Assembly (NCBI GenBank): GCA_963921825.1
Contig: OY997592.1
Span: 28,003,730-28,067,729 of the forward strand
Direction of reading: 5' to 3'
From: Erodium maritimum
Taxonomy: Eukaryota > Streptophyta > Magnoliopsida > Geraniales > Geraniaceae
DNA: 64,000 bases
Position numbers and translations under genes: made by a program. The notes under the pieces are model-generated. The model saw only the letters and a list, made by a program, of their open reading frames with translations. It did no database searches and had not been told where the DNA came from. Below are positions 32,432 to 43,977 of the stretch, piece by piece. Every line of letters starts with the position of its first letter. Within the stretch, counting starts at the first letter, position 1.

Positions 32432-33123
32432 GCGGAGTAGTATCGCGATGCCTCACTCGTCGGCAGGTGAGAGACGAACAACAGCGTCCCGCTGGATTAT
32501 TGCAGCCACTGCGGGTTGCACAGTGGAAATGGGGGGCATGTATCGATTGGTTTCGTGAGCGATTAGCCGAGTTCGCCTACAACAACAACTTCCAGGCCAG
32601 TATCATGATGGCACCGTTCGAAGCGTTGTGTGGTAGGCCGTGTCGATCGCCTGTGTGCTAGGCAGAAGTGGGAAATAAGAGGTTACTAGGCCTAGAACTG
32701 GACCGAGAGACAGCTGAGTCGGTCGTGTCGAAACGGGAGCGGTTGGAGACCGCGCAGAGTCGGTAGGAGCTATGCTGATAGACAACGCCGACCTCTCGAG
32801 TCAGCAATCAATGGTCATGTATCCCTGTAGGTGAGCCCGAAAGGTGGAATAATGCGTTTCAACCGCGACGGAGGCGGGTTAGCCCCGCGGTGTATCGGGC
32901 CTTTCGAGGTCTTGAGTACGTCATCGATTGGGCAGAGGTCGAGGAAACGGGTGATGTCCCGTGTAAGGAGAAACCGATGTGGGAAAGGGATCCACAAGAG
33001 CAGGTCCTGCGCGGAAAAATTATCCGCTTAGAGCTGGTGTTGTGGCGACACCACGAGGCCGAGTCGACTTGGGAACGCGAGGACGAGGTTCGCGCGAAGT
33101 ACCACGACCGGTTCGACTCCTGA
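32432..33123 (+). pseudogene. Tekay-like gypsy integrase and C-terminal remnant
   Basis: About 32440-32560 reads as the end of the integrase zinc-binding domain and start of the core (QVRDEQQRPAGLLQPL, then VAQWKWGACIDWF); one zinc-ligand Cys is Arg (RCLTRRQ). The frame then jumps to RLAEFAYNNNFQASI, so the middle of the core, with the second Asp and the Glu, is deleted. GRPCRSPVC and, after frame breaks, a chromo-like tail (LVLWRHHEAESTWEREDEV) follow, ending at 33123. These motifs are typical of Tekay/Del chromoviruses. Gag, protease, reverse transcriptase and RNase H are absent. Confidence 0.88.
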
Positions 33124-33160
33124 CATACGTTGTTCTAAATTTCGCGGACGAAATTATTTT

Positions 33161-33172
33161 AAGGGGGGAGAC
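33161..33172 (+). other. Polypurine tract of the gypsy element
   Basis: aaggggggagac directly before the 3' LTR. Confidence 0.85.
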
Positions 33173-34172
33173 TATGAAGACCGCTCCGGTTCAAAAGGGT
33201 TCATTTATTAAATTTAATAGTTCGGAACGTCGAGGTTGGAAATCGGTTTGATTTTTGGAACGACTGCAAAAGAGAAAAGAATTTTGGCTATTTAATCGAT
33301 TTTATCAGGTAAGAACTAAAATGGGGAATTGAGAACCAAAAGCAGTTTTAACGAGAAAGGATCTGAAAATCAAAATGGTTTTAAAATAAAAAGGAATTAA
33401 CATCAATTTGGTTTTAATAACGGTTTTGAGTCGAGGAGTTTTGAGAAAAAAATTTGTAGGAAAATGAACTAAAACGACTTTGGTTTTAAAAAGGAATTAA
33501 AAAGAACAATCAGATTTGATTTAAAATGGGCCTTGAACTATTGAGCGTGGAACGAATAATCGGGCTGTTGAAACGGACTTAGGATGGGTTTAACAGCGGA
33601 ACGCGGAATCGGTGCCTCGGGAGCCGTGTCTCGAAATCCATGCACCGGGTTCTGTGCTCGGGGCTCGAAACCGATTCATCGTGATCCCGCTTTTAGCTCG
33701 CTCGAGTTTAAAAGACAAATGTCGGATTTAAACTGGACAAATCGTAATCTTTAACCTAACGGTGGAACCGTTATTAATTTATGGCTTTCGTGTTATCTTT
33801 AGTGTCTGGCTTCGATCGAAGTGAAGCCCAGAGGTAGCGAGCCAGAACGCCAGCAGCTAGGAAACGTAGCGGGTGTTCTTCGGTTGAGGTAGGGAAAAGT
33901 AGCCGGATCTCGGCCCTGACTAGGGAAAGTTAACAGTAGAAATGCATGTGACACTGGGGTGTCGTGGGTTAAGTAGGTTTATCGAATATTAGAAAGGCAT
34001 GATACGGGAACGTAGCGACTATGAGAAAAGCATGTGACACTTAGTAGTGTCGTAGGATCAGAGAACTTAGCGATAATTGAATTACTGGAGGCATATGACC
34101 ATGCCCGGAGGTTGTTTGTGAAACTAGTGATCTTAGGACTGTTGGAGGCATCGAGAATGCCGGAGGTTGTTG

Positions 34173-34430
34173 CGTGTTATTTATTGTTGAGTTTGAGTGG
34201 CCTTGAGAGCCCGTGTTATTTATTGTTGAGTTTGAGTGGCCTTGAGAGCCCGTGTTATTTATTGTTGAGTTTGAGTGGCCTTGAGAGCCCGTGTTATTTA
34301 TTGTTGAGTTTGAGTGACCTTGAGAGCCCGTGTTATTTATTGTTGAGTTTGAGTGGCCTTGAGAGCCGTGTTAATTATTGTTGAGTTTGGGTGGCCTTGA
34401 GAGCCGTGTTGTTAATTGTTGAGTTTGGGT
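34173..34430 (+). repeat. 39-bp LTR tandem array (3' LTR)
   Basis: Same array as at 19157-19430, five good units plus degenerate ones. Confidence 0.88.
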
Positions 34431-34517
34431 GGCCATGAGAGGCCGTGTAGTTAAATTGGTGTCTTGGGTGGCCATGAGTGCTCGTGTCTTACTGTTGATG
34501 TTTTGGAGTGGCCGTGA

Positions 34518-34750
34518 GTGCCGTGGGGTTATTGAACCCGAGTCTTGACCGTTGATATGTCTTGAGTGGCCGTGAGTACCGTGGGGTTGTTGAACCCGAG
34601 TCTTGACCGTTGGTGTGTCTTGAGTGGCAGTGAGTGCCGTGGGGTTGTTGAACCCGAGTCTTGACCGTTGGTGTGTCTTGAGTGGCAGTGAGTGCCCGTG
34701 GGGTTGTTGAACCCGAGTCTTGATTGTTGAGGTGTCTTGAGTGGCCTTGA
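34518..34750 (+). repeat. 58-bp LTR tandem array (3' LTR)
   Basis: Same array as at 19503-19740. Confidence 0.85.
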
Positions 34751-35201
34751 GTGCTTGTGTTGTTGAACTTGCTTGTGATTGTGGTCACCGTGGGTGTTTG
34801 TCAGTCAGAGTACTTGGGTTGGGGACAGTGATCGCCGGAGTTGAGTTGTTGTTGGTGTTACCGGCATTGTCTGTTAATTATGCCGTAGTCAGTCTGTTAT
34901 CCGTGGTGGTGAGCGAACGCTCACCCCTAGCTGCTTTTCCTACAGGTACTGATCACAGGACGGACTAGGTGAGCTCTCGAAGCTTGTGGTGCTAGGAGCG
35001 GAGTCCGGGTTGTTTTTGAGTCTAGTGACGGATACCTACTTTTGTCCACTTGTTGGGACGTGTTTTAAATTGTAAATATTATTTTGATTTATTTAAATGG
35101 AGTTTTTAAAGTGATTTAATGAAATAAGGTTTCAAATATTGTATCGTTTTAAATGTTCGCGTCCCGTGTTCGGTTCGCTGAAATTAGGCTGTGACAATGG
35201 G

Positions 35202-35804
35202 CCTCTTGGAACATGGCCCGTGGCCATTTCCAACGAGGTCCCGTGATTCGCTCACCGCCTCCAAGCCTTCCATACCGAAATGTCCAACATTATCCGACAC
35301 GATCAATTCCAAGACTCCAAGCCTTGTCTGGATCCGTAAAGTCCTATTCACTTACGAGCACATGACCCAAAACCCAGTTTTGGTCATGTCCCGAGACAAC
35401 TCCCTTTTGGCCATTCTTCATAAATGTGTCAATGAGTTTCACCCTCTGGTGTGACCCTTAGGTTTATGCATGTCAATAGATCAACGTAAAATCCCATTTT
35501 ACTTGATCATATTTAAGTGGCAACTAACGAGACTTTAGTATTGCCTGACACTGCATAACGAATCGACCCTGTCGATTCTAACCTTTCCGTCGTCCCTGTC
35601 ATTATCCTTTTATCTTCGATATCCTGATTGAGATAAGGCGTAGAGCTGTCATCCTTAATATTCTCAATCATTGTTCCTTGATATGTGAGATGACTGAATA
35701 TATGATACCCAGTATCATGTGCATGGCCATGCTATTCTTTCAGTCACTCTCGATCAAGCGGCCGAGAACCGATATCTTTCTCATGCCTTAGTATGAGTGA
35801 TAAA
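35202..35804 (-). mobile_element. Copia-1 right LTR, piece 2 of 3
   Basis: Continues the reverse LTR after the gypsy element and ends at the ATAAA target site (35800-35804) of Copia-2. Confidence 0.9.
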
Positions 35805-36902
35805 TGTTAGACGGGTTAGTCCATAAACGATAAAAACAGATAAAAAACTGAATCCAATATTATTAATGAATATTCAAATCACATACGAAATAAAATAACA
35901 AACAAAGTATGTAAACATATAAAGTCGATACGTAATCGAAACAGTAACCTCAATCGATACTCGAAGAGAGAACTGGTATGTCGAGGCCTGCGAACCAGTT
36001 TCCTTAAGACTTTTTATTGCCCCGTCTGAGCAAGTCTCCCAAGATACAACGACAACGTAAAAGAACTCGAAACGGTGTATGAGAAGTAGCACCGAGTAGA
36101 AAGAAATCAGTTGCTCTGTTCTTGGAGAAGGAAAGAAATTGTGTAGGTAAATTTCGTGTCTAATTCGTCTCTACTACGTCTAATTTTTCACTACGAATAA
36201 TGAACTAGAACAGAGCTTATATAGGAAAAGGGTAGAGTTTTTGGAAACGAGTTTTATGGAAACACAATTTTCGGAAATATCAAATTTTGGGAAATAGACA
36301 ATTTCGAAACAATATATTAAATTCGAATTTAATAAAATCTGGAAACTAAAAATAATTTCAGAATTATTATAAGATTCGAAATAATATAAAATTTGGAAAT
36401 TTCTATAATTGCATATCAATTTCCAAAACTGAAAAAGATATCAATTTCATATTTCCTTATTTGCATATTCTAAAAATTGGAAATTAATTGTTGAGATTTC
36501 AATACGGGCCCGAAGCAAAAACGGAGTTGGCACTACAGGCCCAAATCTGCTGCAACATTCGCGTCATGCACACAACCTTTCATCCAAGCAGTTCAACCAT
36601 GCTAGGAAGGCAACGCTATATAAACCCAATGAAAGTTTGGCAATCTTTCGATGTGGGACAACACAAGAATTGTGCATTTTCCATTTGCAATTTTCTCAAC
36701 AACTAAGTTCAATGGGTGATCTTTGAGCTTTAATTTCTCATTCACCTCTTGTCCGTTTAGACCTCATAATATCTCTTTGGAAAGGCCTCACTTCCTAGAA
36801 TACGAAACTAATATTTCCATAGTTCTAGGATGACCCGATCCGATATATAATTGAGCGTCAAGTTGACCATTTCCATTTGTCTAAACTCACTTTTGTCCAA
36901 CA

Positions 36903-36913
36903 ATCCCCCACTT
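36903..36913 (-). other. Polypurine tract of Copia-2
   Basis: atcccccactt, the reverse complement of aagtgggggat, adjoins the LTR end at 36902. Confidence 0.85.
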
Positions 36914-37499
36914 GAATAGAAATTAACGCGAGAGGAAAGCGATAGGATGGTGACTTCTCATAGCTGATTTCTGCATAGGATAGGTAGGCAACACCCTTGA
37001 ACCTTCCCTTGTGAAGATGTATTTACTTTACTGACTGACTAGTAGACACGATGTCCTTGAACTATTCTGTCGTTTATGTAAATGAAGATACATTCCACAC
37101 AGACACCAACAAACACAGTTTTTTTCGGTTCTCATGGTTATGTCCGTAAGTCATGGACATCTCTTGGTTCTGCGAGAGTTTAAGACAACTAAGCCCCAGT
37201 AGTTTCCCTTGAGGCGACTCCACCTCACTCTCACATAGGTGATTTCTTTGCTCATATTCTTGAAGCACAATGAATCATTAAAAGCATAGCTTAACCTTAA
37301 CACGTTTAAATCACTATTTACATCATAGGAATGGACCCGGGGTGACTCCCATAGTGACCACACAAGGTTTATGCAATTAGGTTGTCCCATTGAACCTAGA
37401 TCTTGGGATCTCCAGTCAACTAGGTTGGGTTTTCCTTCACATAACGCCTTAATTGATTACGGGCTTTAGTCACATTCCTTTGGATGTTGTAACAACTAG

Positions 37500-38640
37500 A
37501 TCTCTATTTAACCCTTTAGTTAGCGGATCCGCAATGTTATCTTTTGATCTTGCAAAATCAATAGTGATAACTACAATTGAGATCAGTTGTTTAATCAGAT
37601 TTGTGCCCTATTGATTGCTGCTTGATTGTCACAATGCACACAAACCTTGAGCACAGGCTTTAGCCAATCTGGATTATCCTCCAAGAAGTTTCGTAGCCAC
37701 TTGGTTTTATCCAAGGCCACAAACTCAGATTCCATGGTGGATCTGGTTATGATCGTTTGTCTTGAGGATATCCACGACATTGCTGCTTCTACTAGAGTAA
37801 GGACATATCCACTCATGCTTTTTGAATCCTCAATATCAGATATTCAACTAGCATTAGAGTATCCTTCAAGAACCGTAGGTTCTCTCTTATAGTGCAGTCC
37901 ATAGTCACATGAGTGTATCGTAAGTATCCAAGTACTCTTACGATAACTGTCCAATGGTCTTTCCATGGATTACTCGTGAGTCAACTCAATGTACTTACCA
38001 TAACTACATGCCAGGTCTAGTACAGCTCATGAGATACGTAGTCAATGCTTTCACCTTTATTTTAGACAAGTGTTCACTAATGTCTATAGGTGCTCTGGCA
38101 TTACAAGTATCATTCTTACTGAATTTACTCAGTATCTTGTCTATGTAGTGTGATTGGGTTAACATGACACCATTAGATGGGCGTTTGATTTGGATGCACA
38201 AAATCATATATGCGAGTACCATTTCTTTTATGTCAAACTTAGAGTTTAACAAGGTTTTGGTACCCTTTACCATCTAATCACTACCCCCATGATTAGAATG
38301 TCATCCACGTATAGACATAGGATCACATATCCCTCATTTGTGGTCTTGACATCTATCATTTGTCACACTTGTTTATCTAGTAGTTATTGGCTAACATGAC
38401 ATCATCAAGCATTTTAGTCCATTGCTGAGTGATAGCTGCAGTCCAATAAGCTACAGTCCACTATTTTTAAGACCGATTGTCATCTTATTTAATAATGGAG
38501 CCAATAACTTAGCAAGACCCCCCCCACATTTTCAAGTAATTATTGGAGGTTTTCTCCCTTTCCATAATTCGTGTAGAGTCTTGTCTAATTTCTTAAGGAG
38601 TACCTTATTCAAAGGTAGTTAGCTAAAAAATAGCTTCCCC
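37500..38640 (-). pseudogene. Copia-2 reverse transcriptase/RNase H remnant
   Basis: On the minus strand: the catalytic motif LCLYVDDILI (YVDD at 38311-38300), then the reverse transcriptase C-terminal part 38273-38004 (SNGVMLTQSHYIDKILSKF, ending in MSCTRPGM), then RNase H 37816-37595 ([41 protein letters not shown]) and its tail near 37560-37500 (ARSKDNIADPLTKGL). Several frame breaks separate these blocks. The RNase H block is typical of Ty1/copia but differs from Copia-1 and Copia-3, so this is another lineage. Upstream domains (gag, integrase) were not found. Confidence 0.88.
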
Positions 38641-39219
38641 TCCCCCCACATGTCAAGTGACAACCCAGATTTGATTTGATCAAAAGGTTCGTCATGTGAA
38701 TAATTATTTTGACATAAATTCCGCATTTCTAGTCCGTTGGAATTTTAGGATGTGTTCCGAGACTGTTTAATCTTACGCAGCGCTACGTGGTAAACGTGTC
38801 CAATTTCCCTTGTCATACATATAATGACACAATGAGATAATTATAAGAAGCGTCCCCCTTACATTATTCATTTCTTGGACTTACGTGTTTGGAAACTTAT
38901 TCATTTTCCACAAATATCCATCCTTAGTCAAAACTAATTTTTACCCTCATAAATCGTCCTTAAGCCTTGTACACTTTAAGTCGTTTCGAGGTTCTTCCTA
39001 TATCCGGAAGTCACATTGAAATTTGAGCAATTCTCATTTTCAAATAATTTCACGTTGTTTCACCAAGAAACTATTGCAATTAACAATTTTTACCATTTGG
39101 ACATATTCCAATCTATTTGAATTGATTTTCTATATTCCAATTATCAAAAATTGAAACTATTCAATTAGGTCACATTTGTTCTTTTCATGAAGCAAAATTA
39201 ACTTGATCTTGAAGCCTTA

Positions 39220-40845
39220 AATTTAATCGATCTAACGTGTTTCACATTGAAACAAAAATCAATTAATAGGTCAATGATCAACTTAATCTTCTCAATGATA
39301 GATCGACACATTCGATTGAACTTGTACCAAGTAAGCCGAATCAATTAACTAGCTTTAATCGTTCGCACGTGTTTGATCAAGAATTTGGAAAATGAAACTA
39401 TTCAATTTCTCTTTTCTTGTTCTTGTATAGGTTTGTTTCATTTTTGAAATCAATTGAACCTTTCCAATTTGTCATTTCTTAATAAGAACAGGATCAAGTT
39501 CACTACTTAGATCCACGTCGATCTTTTATATGATTCAAGCCAATTGAACCGTTTAACTCAAACCTCGATTGAGCTTAAATATCGATTGAGTTGTCTTTAC
39601 GTGTTTCAAAGAAACAAGATCGATTCAATCTATTTTATCAGCTATAGAATTTGAACAAATGGTTCACTACTTAAACCCGAAGTTCATAAGTAGATAGAAC
39701 GACATCATTTGTCCATCACATTCTAAAGTGAAAGCAAGTTGTGTTAGAACCCTAATCGAATCCCTTATGAATCCAACACTTAGTCAAATAATCAGGATTT
39801 AAATATAAAACAATACAGAAAGCGTACCTGATTTCATGTCGATGACGAGACAAGATCGGTTTGGCCTTCCACAGTTCAATCCCTTATGCTCTCCTCAATA
39901 TGCTCTCGCTCTATAGATGGGGATGGAGGAGAAAAAGAGAGACGGCTGATTGAACTTGGGGACCAAACCCTAATATGTCTTTATATATAGAATCTGAATA
40001 AAGCTCATTACTCTAATCAGATTTATATGGGTATCACACATTACAAAGCCCATACTCATTAATGTTTTAAATTGGGTTTCCCAACTAGTAGCCCAATACG
40101 AATCATTGACCCCAAATATACTTGTCCAATTTGTAAGCCCACACGTTGGATTATAAAATAACCCAACAAGTTGTTCGTACATATTCTCTAAAGAACATAA
40201 TCAATATTGAACTTAAACTCTAACACATAATTTTTTAGTTCCAACTTACTCGTTGTAACGTTTTTCCACAAAACAAGAATCAATTAATTTACTTTCCAAA
40301 TCTTGGATGTTTTAATTAATTGAAACCATTCAATTTGTCAATTTCCATCGAGTGTCTTTTAGTCGTTGAAAGCACATTAGATTTTAATCTATTCGTACGT
40401 GTTCTACTTTTAGAACCGAATCAGATTTTTTTTTACGGATATCACGAATCCATTTGTTTGATCGTCCTTACGTGTTTCCAAGAAACATGATCGATCACAA
40501 ATACCGTTCTTCTAAGGAAATGTTTTAAATTCCCTTTAGGAGACTAGGAAACCGTTTAGGAAATAAATCCAAATTGTTTCCTTCTTGAATTTAGAGAAAA
40601 CCGGTTAGGAATTTATTCCAAGTTCGCTTCTCTCGTTTGTTTCACAAATAAACTGTATTTGTCAAAAGTTTCCAATCGTTGGGAATTTTTTTAATCTGTT
40701 CGAACGTGTTCTAGTTAGAACCGAATCACATGAAAAATTCATATGTTCGTACGTGTTCTAATTAGAACCGAATCAGATGACACCCAAATTGGTGTAACAA
40801 GATCGTCTTTACGTGTTTCTAGGAAACAAGATCGATCACAAGAAT
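39220..40845. repeat. Dispersed dyad-symmetric motif family (ACGTGTTTC/GAAAC type)
   Basis: Two related motifs recur. Type 1, tacgtgtttcNNNgaaacaN followed by gatcgat, at about 39597-39627, 40467-40497 and 40807-40839, with a weaker copy near 39233. Type 2, acgtgttctaNttagaaccg followed by aatca, at about 40397, 40705 and 40750. Each is an inverted repeat around a short loop; in type 1 the symmetry extends outward (gatcgtctt against aagatcgatc). Confidence 0.7.
39742..40225 (-). mobile_element. Possible solo LTR inside Copia-2
   Basis: Bounded by tgttagaaccc and actctaaca (inverted TGTTAGA/TCTAACA ends). The minus strand has a TATATATAAAG box near 39985 followed by a pyrimidine-rich leader, as in an LTR promoter. 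The flanks (agttg and cataa) are not a target duplication, so the call is tentative. Confidence 0.4.
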
Positions 40846-42763
40846 TATTCCGACATACAGAATAAGGAGAAGAAGAGAGTTTTTTTTTTCAATCTGTCCA
40901 ACCGGGTCGTATTGACCAGCGAACAGGATCTGCTCCTCAACCCGGACCGCACACGACTGCTTCAGCAACCCAGCTCCTGAACTCGCGAGCTGCCCTGACC
41001 CAACCGGCTCCCTGTCCCGCGTGCAACCACTAGCAAAGGAGACCTGCGTGCTTCCTTGTTTTGGGCTGGATTCTTTTGGGCCTCCTTTTTATTCCTTTTC
41101 ACCTTTTGAACATTTAAATCACCTGTAGCCCACAACAGAAAAACACCTCAAACCTGCATCATTGATTTTCCTACAATAAACTCAACGAGTACAAAACATG
41201 TATATTGCTTCTGTTCGTCAAAATCCAATGTTTTTAGACAGATGTGAGTTCTTCAATCTCCAAACGCGTGTTGCAGCAGCTGAGCAGAGAGAAGGACCTG
41301 TAGAGTCTTACAAAAAATCATTTGAACTCATAAAAATGTCAAGTTATTAGAAGCAAATATTCAAACTGAATTCGACTAAAACAGAATGAATTTTTTTTCC
41401 ATCATATGCTATGTTGTTTTTCTTCATGTACATCAGTTTACAAAATGATACCAGAGGAGTATTTCGAAAATCAGATTAGGTGAAACTAATTTCTGATTTC
41501 TTTCTCATTTCAGGATTTCCAATATCTGCAAAAGAAATCAATTAGATGTAGAATGATATGTTACTCGACGTTGTTACTAGACTTCGATTGTAGACTTAGT
41601 TTGAATCAAACTCCGGCAAATATAACCCGTTCTTCGTCTATGAACTTGCAAAACATAAAAAGTCTTAAGATTGTTAGACGGGTTAGTCCATAAACGATAA
41701 AAACAGATAAAAAACTGAATCCAATATTATTAATGAATATTCAAATCACATACGAAATAAAATAACAAACAAAGTATGTAAATATATAAAGTCGATAGTA
41801 ACCTCAATCGATACTCGAAGAGGGAACTGGTATGTCGAGGCCTGCGAACCAGTTTCCTTAAGACTTTTTATTGCCCCGTCTGAGCAAGTCTCCCAAGATA
41901 CAACGACAACGTAAACGAACTCGAAACGGTGTATGAGAAGTAGCACCGAGTAGAAAGAAATCAGTTGCTCTGTTCTTGGAGAAGGAGAGAAATTGTGTAG
42001 GTAAATTTCGTGTCTAATTCGTCTCTACTACGTCTAATTTTTCACTACGAATAATGAACTAGAACAAAGCTTATATAGGAAAAGGGGAGAGAGTTTTTGG
42101 AAACGAGTTTTATGGAAACACAATTTTCGGAAATATCAAATTTTGGGAAATAGACAATTTCGAAACAATATATTAAATTCGAATTTAATAAAATCTGGAA
42201 ACTAAAAATAATTTCAGAATTATTATAAGATTCGAAATAATATAAAATTTGGAAATTTCTATAATTGCATATCAATTTCCAAAACTGAAAAAGATATCAA
42301 TTTCATATTTCCTTATTTGCATATTCTAAAAATTGGAAATTAATTGTTGAGATTTCAATACGGGCCCGAAGCAAAAATGGAGTTGGCGCTACAGGCCCAA
42401 ATCCGCTGCAGCATTCGCGTCCCGCACACAACCTTTCATCCAAGAAATTCAACCTTGCTAGGAAGGCAACGCTATATAAACCCAATGAAAGTTTGGCAAT
42501 CTTTCGATGTGGGACAACACAAGAATTGTGCATTTTCCATTTGCAATTTTCTCAACAACTAAGTTCAATGGGTGATCTTTGAGCTTTAATTTCTCATTCA
42601 CCTCTTGTCCGTTTAGACCTCGTAATATCTCGTTGGAAAGGCCTCACTTCCTAGAATACGAAACTAATATTTCCATAGTTCTAGGATGACCCGATCCGAT
42701 AGATAATTGAGCGTCAAGTTGACTATTTCCATTTGTCTAAACTCACTTTTGTCCAACAATAAA

Positions 42764-43284
42764 TCCTTTAGCCGTCTTTCGTGTCACTCATGTAGCCCAT
42801 CCCCAAGCCAATCCTGGTCGTTATGGAAGCCCTGTTATGGACAACGTTAGGCTCAGGTCAAACTCAGTTGTTGACTACATAGCGATCACAAAGACTCCTT
42901 GGTCTAAGGATACATGACAAGCTACAACAATGAATATTTTCATAAATTGATCTATGACACATATTCATGTCGGGTCGTCCAATATCATGTCCCACATGAT
43001 ATCTATGATCAGACTCCGGAATCCCATTCCAATGACTAACAGAACGTAAGTCATAAAGAGCCATCTTTCATACTAGTCGCTTCTAGTGAAGCTTTGTTGA
43101 CTAGGGACCCATCAAGTGTGATCTATCTCGATCTATGGTTCTATTCACATGGTGGAATAGATCAGAGCACACATCGATATATTACTCCAACACATAAGTA
43201 ATATAAAGTCGCTTTAATTTTATTGCTAACGATGATATATACATCTGGACATTTAGGATTGAACTACGGGCACTAAGACTAACA
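42764..43284 (-). mobile_element. Copia-1 right LTR, piece 3 of 3
   Basis: Completes the reverse LTR, ending cactaagactaaca (reverse complement of the LTR start), followed by the AAGGT duplicate at 43285-43289. Confidence 0.92.
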
Positions 43285-43834
43285 AAGGTGCCAATGGACG
43301 GGGAAGTCACCACGGGGTAAGTATCATTATGCTTGAAGCTGTAGCGTCCCGTGATTTATGGATTTGGCATACTTTTTTCGGGATGGTTGCCTTGAACAAC
43401 GACATCAACGTCCTCAACAACAACCACTTATTCCAAGAGCTTATTACGGCCGTGACCTTGCCGTGGAGTACGAGATCAACAGGCATCGGTACGACCGACC
43501 TTATTACTTGGTGGACGACATTTACACATCATGGGGACAGTTCGTGAAGAGTATTCGGCATCCCTACACTCCCAAAGAGAAGTTGTTTTCTAAATGCCAA
43601 GAAGGTGCTCGGAAAGATATTGAAAGGTCTTTTGGAGTACTTCAAGCAAGGTGGCACATTATTTTTCGTCCCGCTCGTGTTTGGAGCAAACCCACTTTGA
43701 CTGATATCATGCACACTTGTATCATTCTACACAACATGATTATAGAGGATGAACGCGACCGGTATGAATATGGAGATGACGAGTTGTTGTACGAGATCCC
43801 TCCAGAAATCCCGAATTGGACACCACTGGAATGA
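43285..43834 (+). pseudogene. PIF/Harbinger transposase, C-terminal part (broken)
   Basis: After the AAGGT duplicate the protein continues at GANGRGSHHGVSI, the residues expected after PTASQ at 9501, then EAVASRDLWIWHTFFG and the second catalytic Asp in NNDINVLN. A frameshift near 43435 moves to the frame with YYGRDLAVEYEINRHRYDRP, FVKSI and the third acidic residue in GARKDIERSFGVLQARWHII, ending DIMHTCIILHNMIIEDERD and a stop at 43834. All signatures match ALP1-like plant Harbinger transposases. Together with 8857-9501 this is one gene split by 33.8 kb. Confidence 0.9.
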
Positions 43835-43976
43835 TGGCACCGAGGAGGGCCATCTTCTAACGGCTCCCCCGTTGTGTCCCTTTTCTGGCCACTCGACCCA
43901 TGTTACGAACACCTAAGACGGCCTAACGTAGACGATTGGCCGACGCCACAGGTGGACGGCTCCTTTCCTAGTCAAA
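43285..43976 (+). mobile_element. PIF/Harbinger transposon, right half
   Basis: Resumes the transposon after the retrotransposon block. After the transposase stop (43834) the sequence 43900-43960 is a degenerate inverted copy of the left subterminal region, but the terminal repeat itself (about 120 bp) is absent and LINE sequence follows, so the right end is truncated. Confidence 0.75.
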
Positions 43977-43977
43977 A

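Larger units (their letters stand above)
33173..35196 (+). mobile_element. Tekay-like gypsy 3' LTR
   Basis: 2024 bp, tatgaagaccgctcc to gtgaca, followed by the target duplicate ATGGG (35197-35201). Relative to the 5' LTR it lacks about 385 bp: gattgtggt runs straight into caccgtggg at about 34785, and ggt borders both ends of the missing block, so a microhomology deletion is likely. It carries the same 39-bp (34173-34430) and 58-bp (34518-34750) arrays. Confidence 0.9.
38641..41671. other. Non-coding interior of Copia-2
   Basis: About 3 kb where gag and integrase should lie, without any recognisable domain. AT-rich except for about 40900-41060. It holds a solo-LTR-like segment (39742-40225) and a family of dyad-symmetric repeats (39220-40845). 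Confidence 0.6.
35805..42758 (-). mobile_element. Copia-2, LTR retrotransposon of a different copia lineage
   Basis: 6954 bp flanked by a perfect ATAAA duplication (35800-35804 and 42759-42763). LTRs are 35805-36902 and 41672-42758 (tgttagacgggttag to ttgtccaaca). They are nearly identical, the clearest differences being a 13-bp gap near 41793 and a 2-bp GA insertion near 42090, so insertion is comparatively recent. Orientation is minus: the left LTR is followed by the reverse complement of a polypurine tract (aagtgggggat) and the polymerase remnants read on the minus strand. I could not recognise a primer-binding site next to the right LTR. Confidence 0.9.

Noticed and set aside
37954-38148. 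Plus-strand frames in the Copia-2 polymerase region
   Set aside because: They oppose minus-strand reverse transcriptase with a clear YVDD motif and are shadows.
41640-41671. Expected primer-binding site next to the Copia-2 right LTR
   Set aside because: The sequence (reverse complement atcttaagactttttatg) does not match any plant tRNA 3' end I recognise, so none was annotated.
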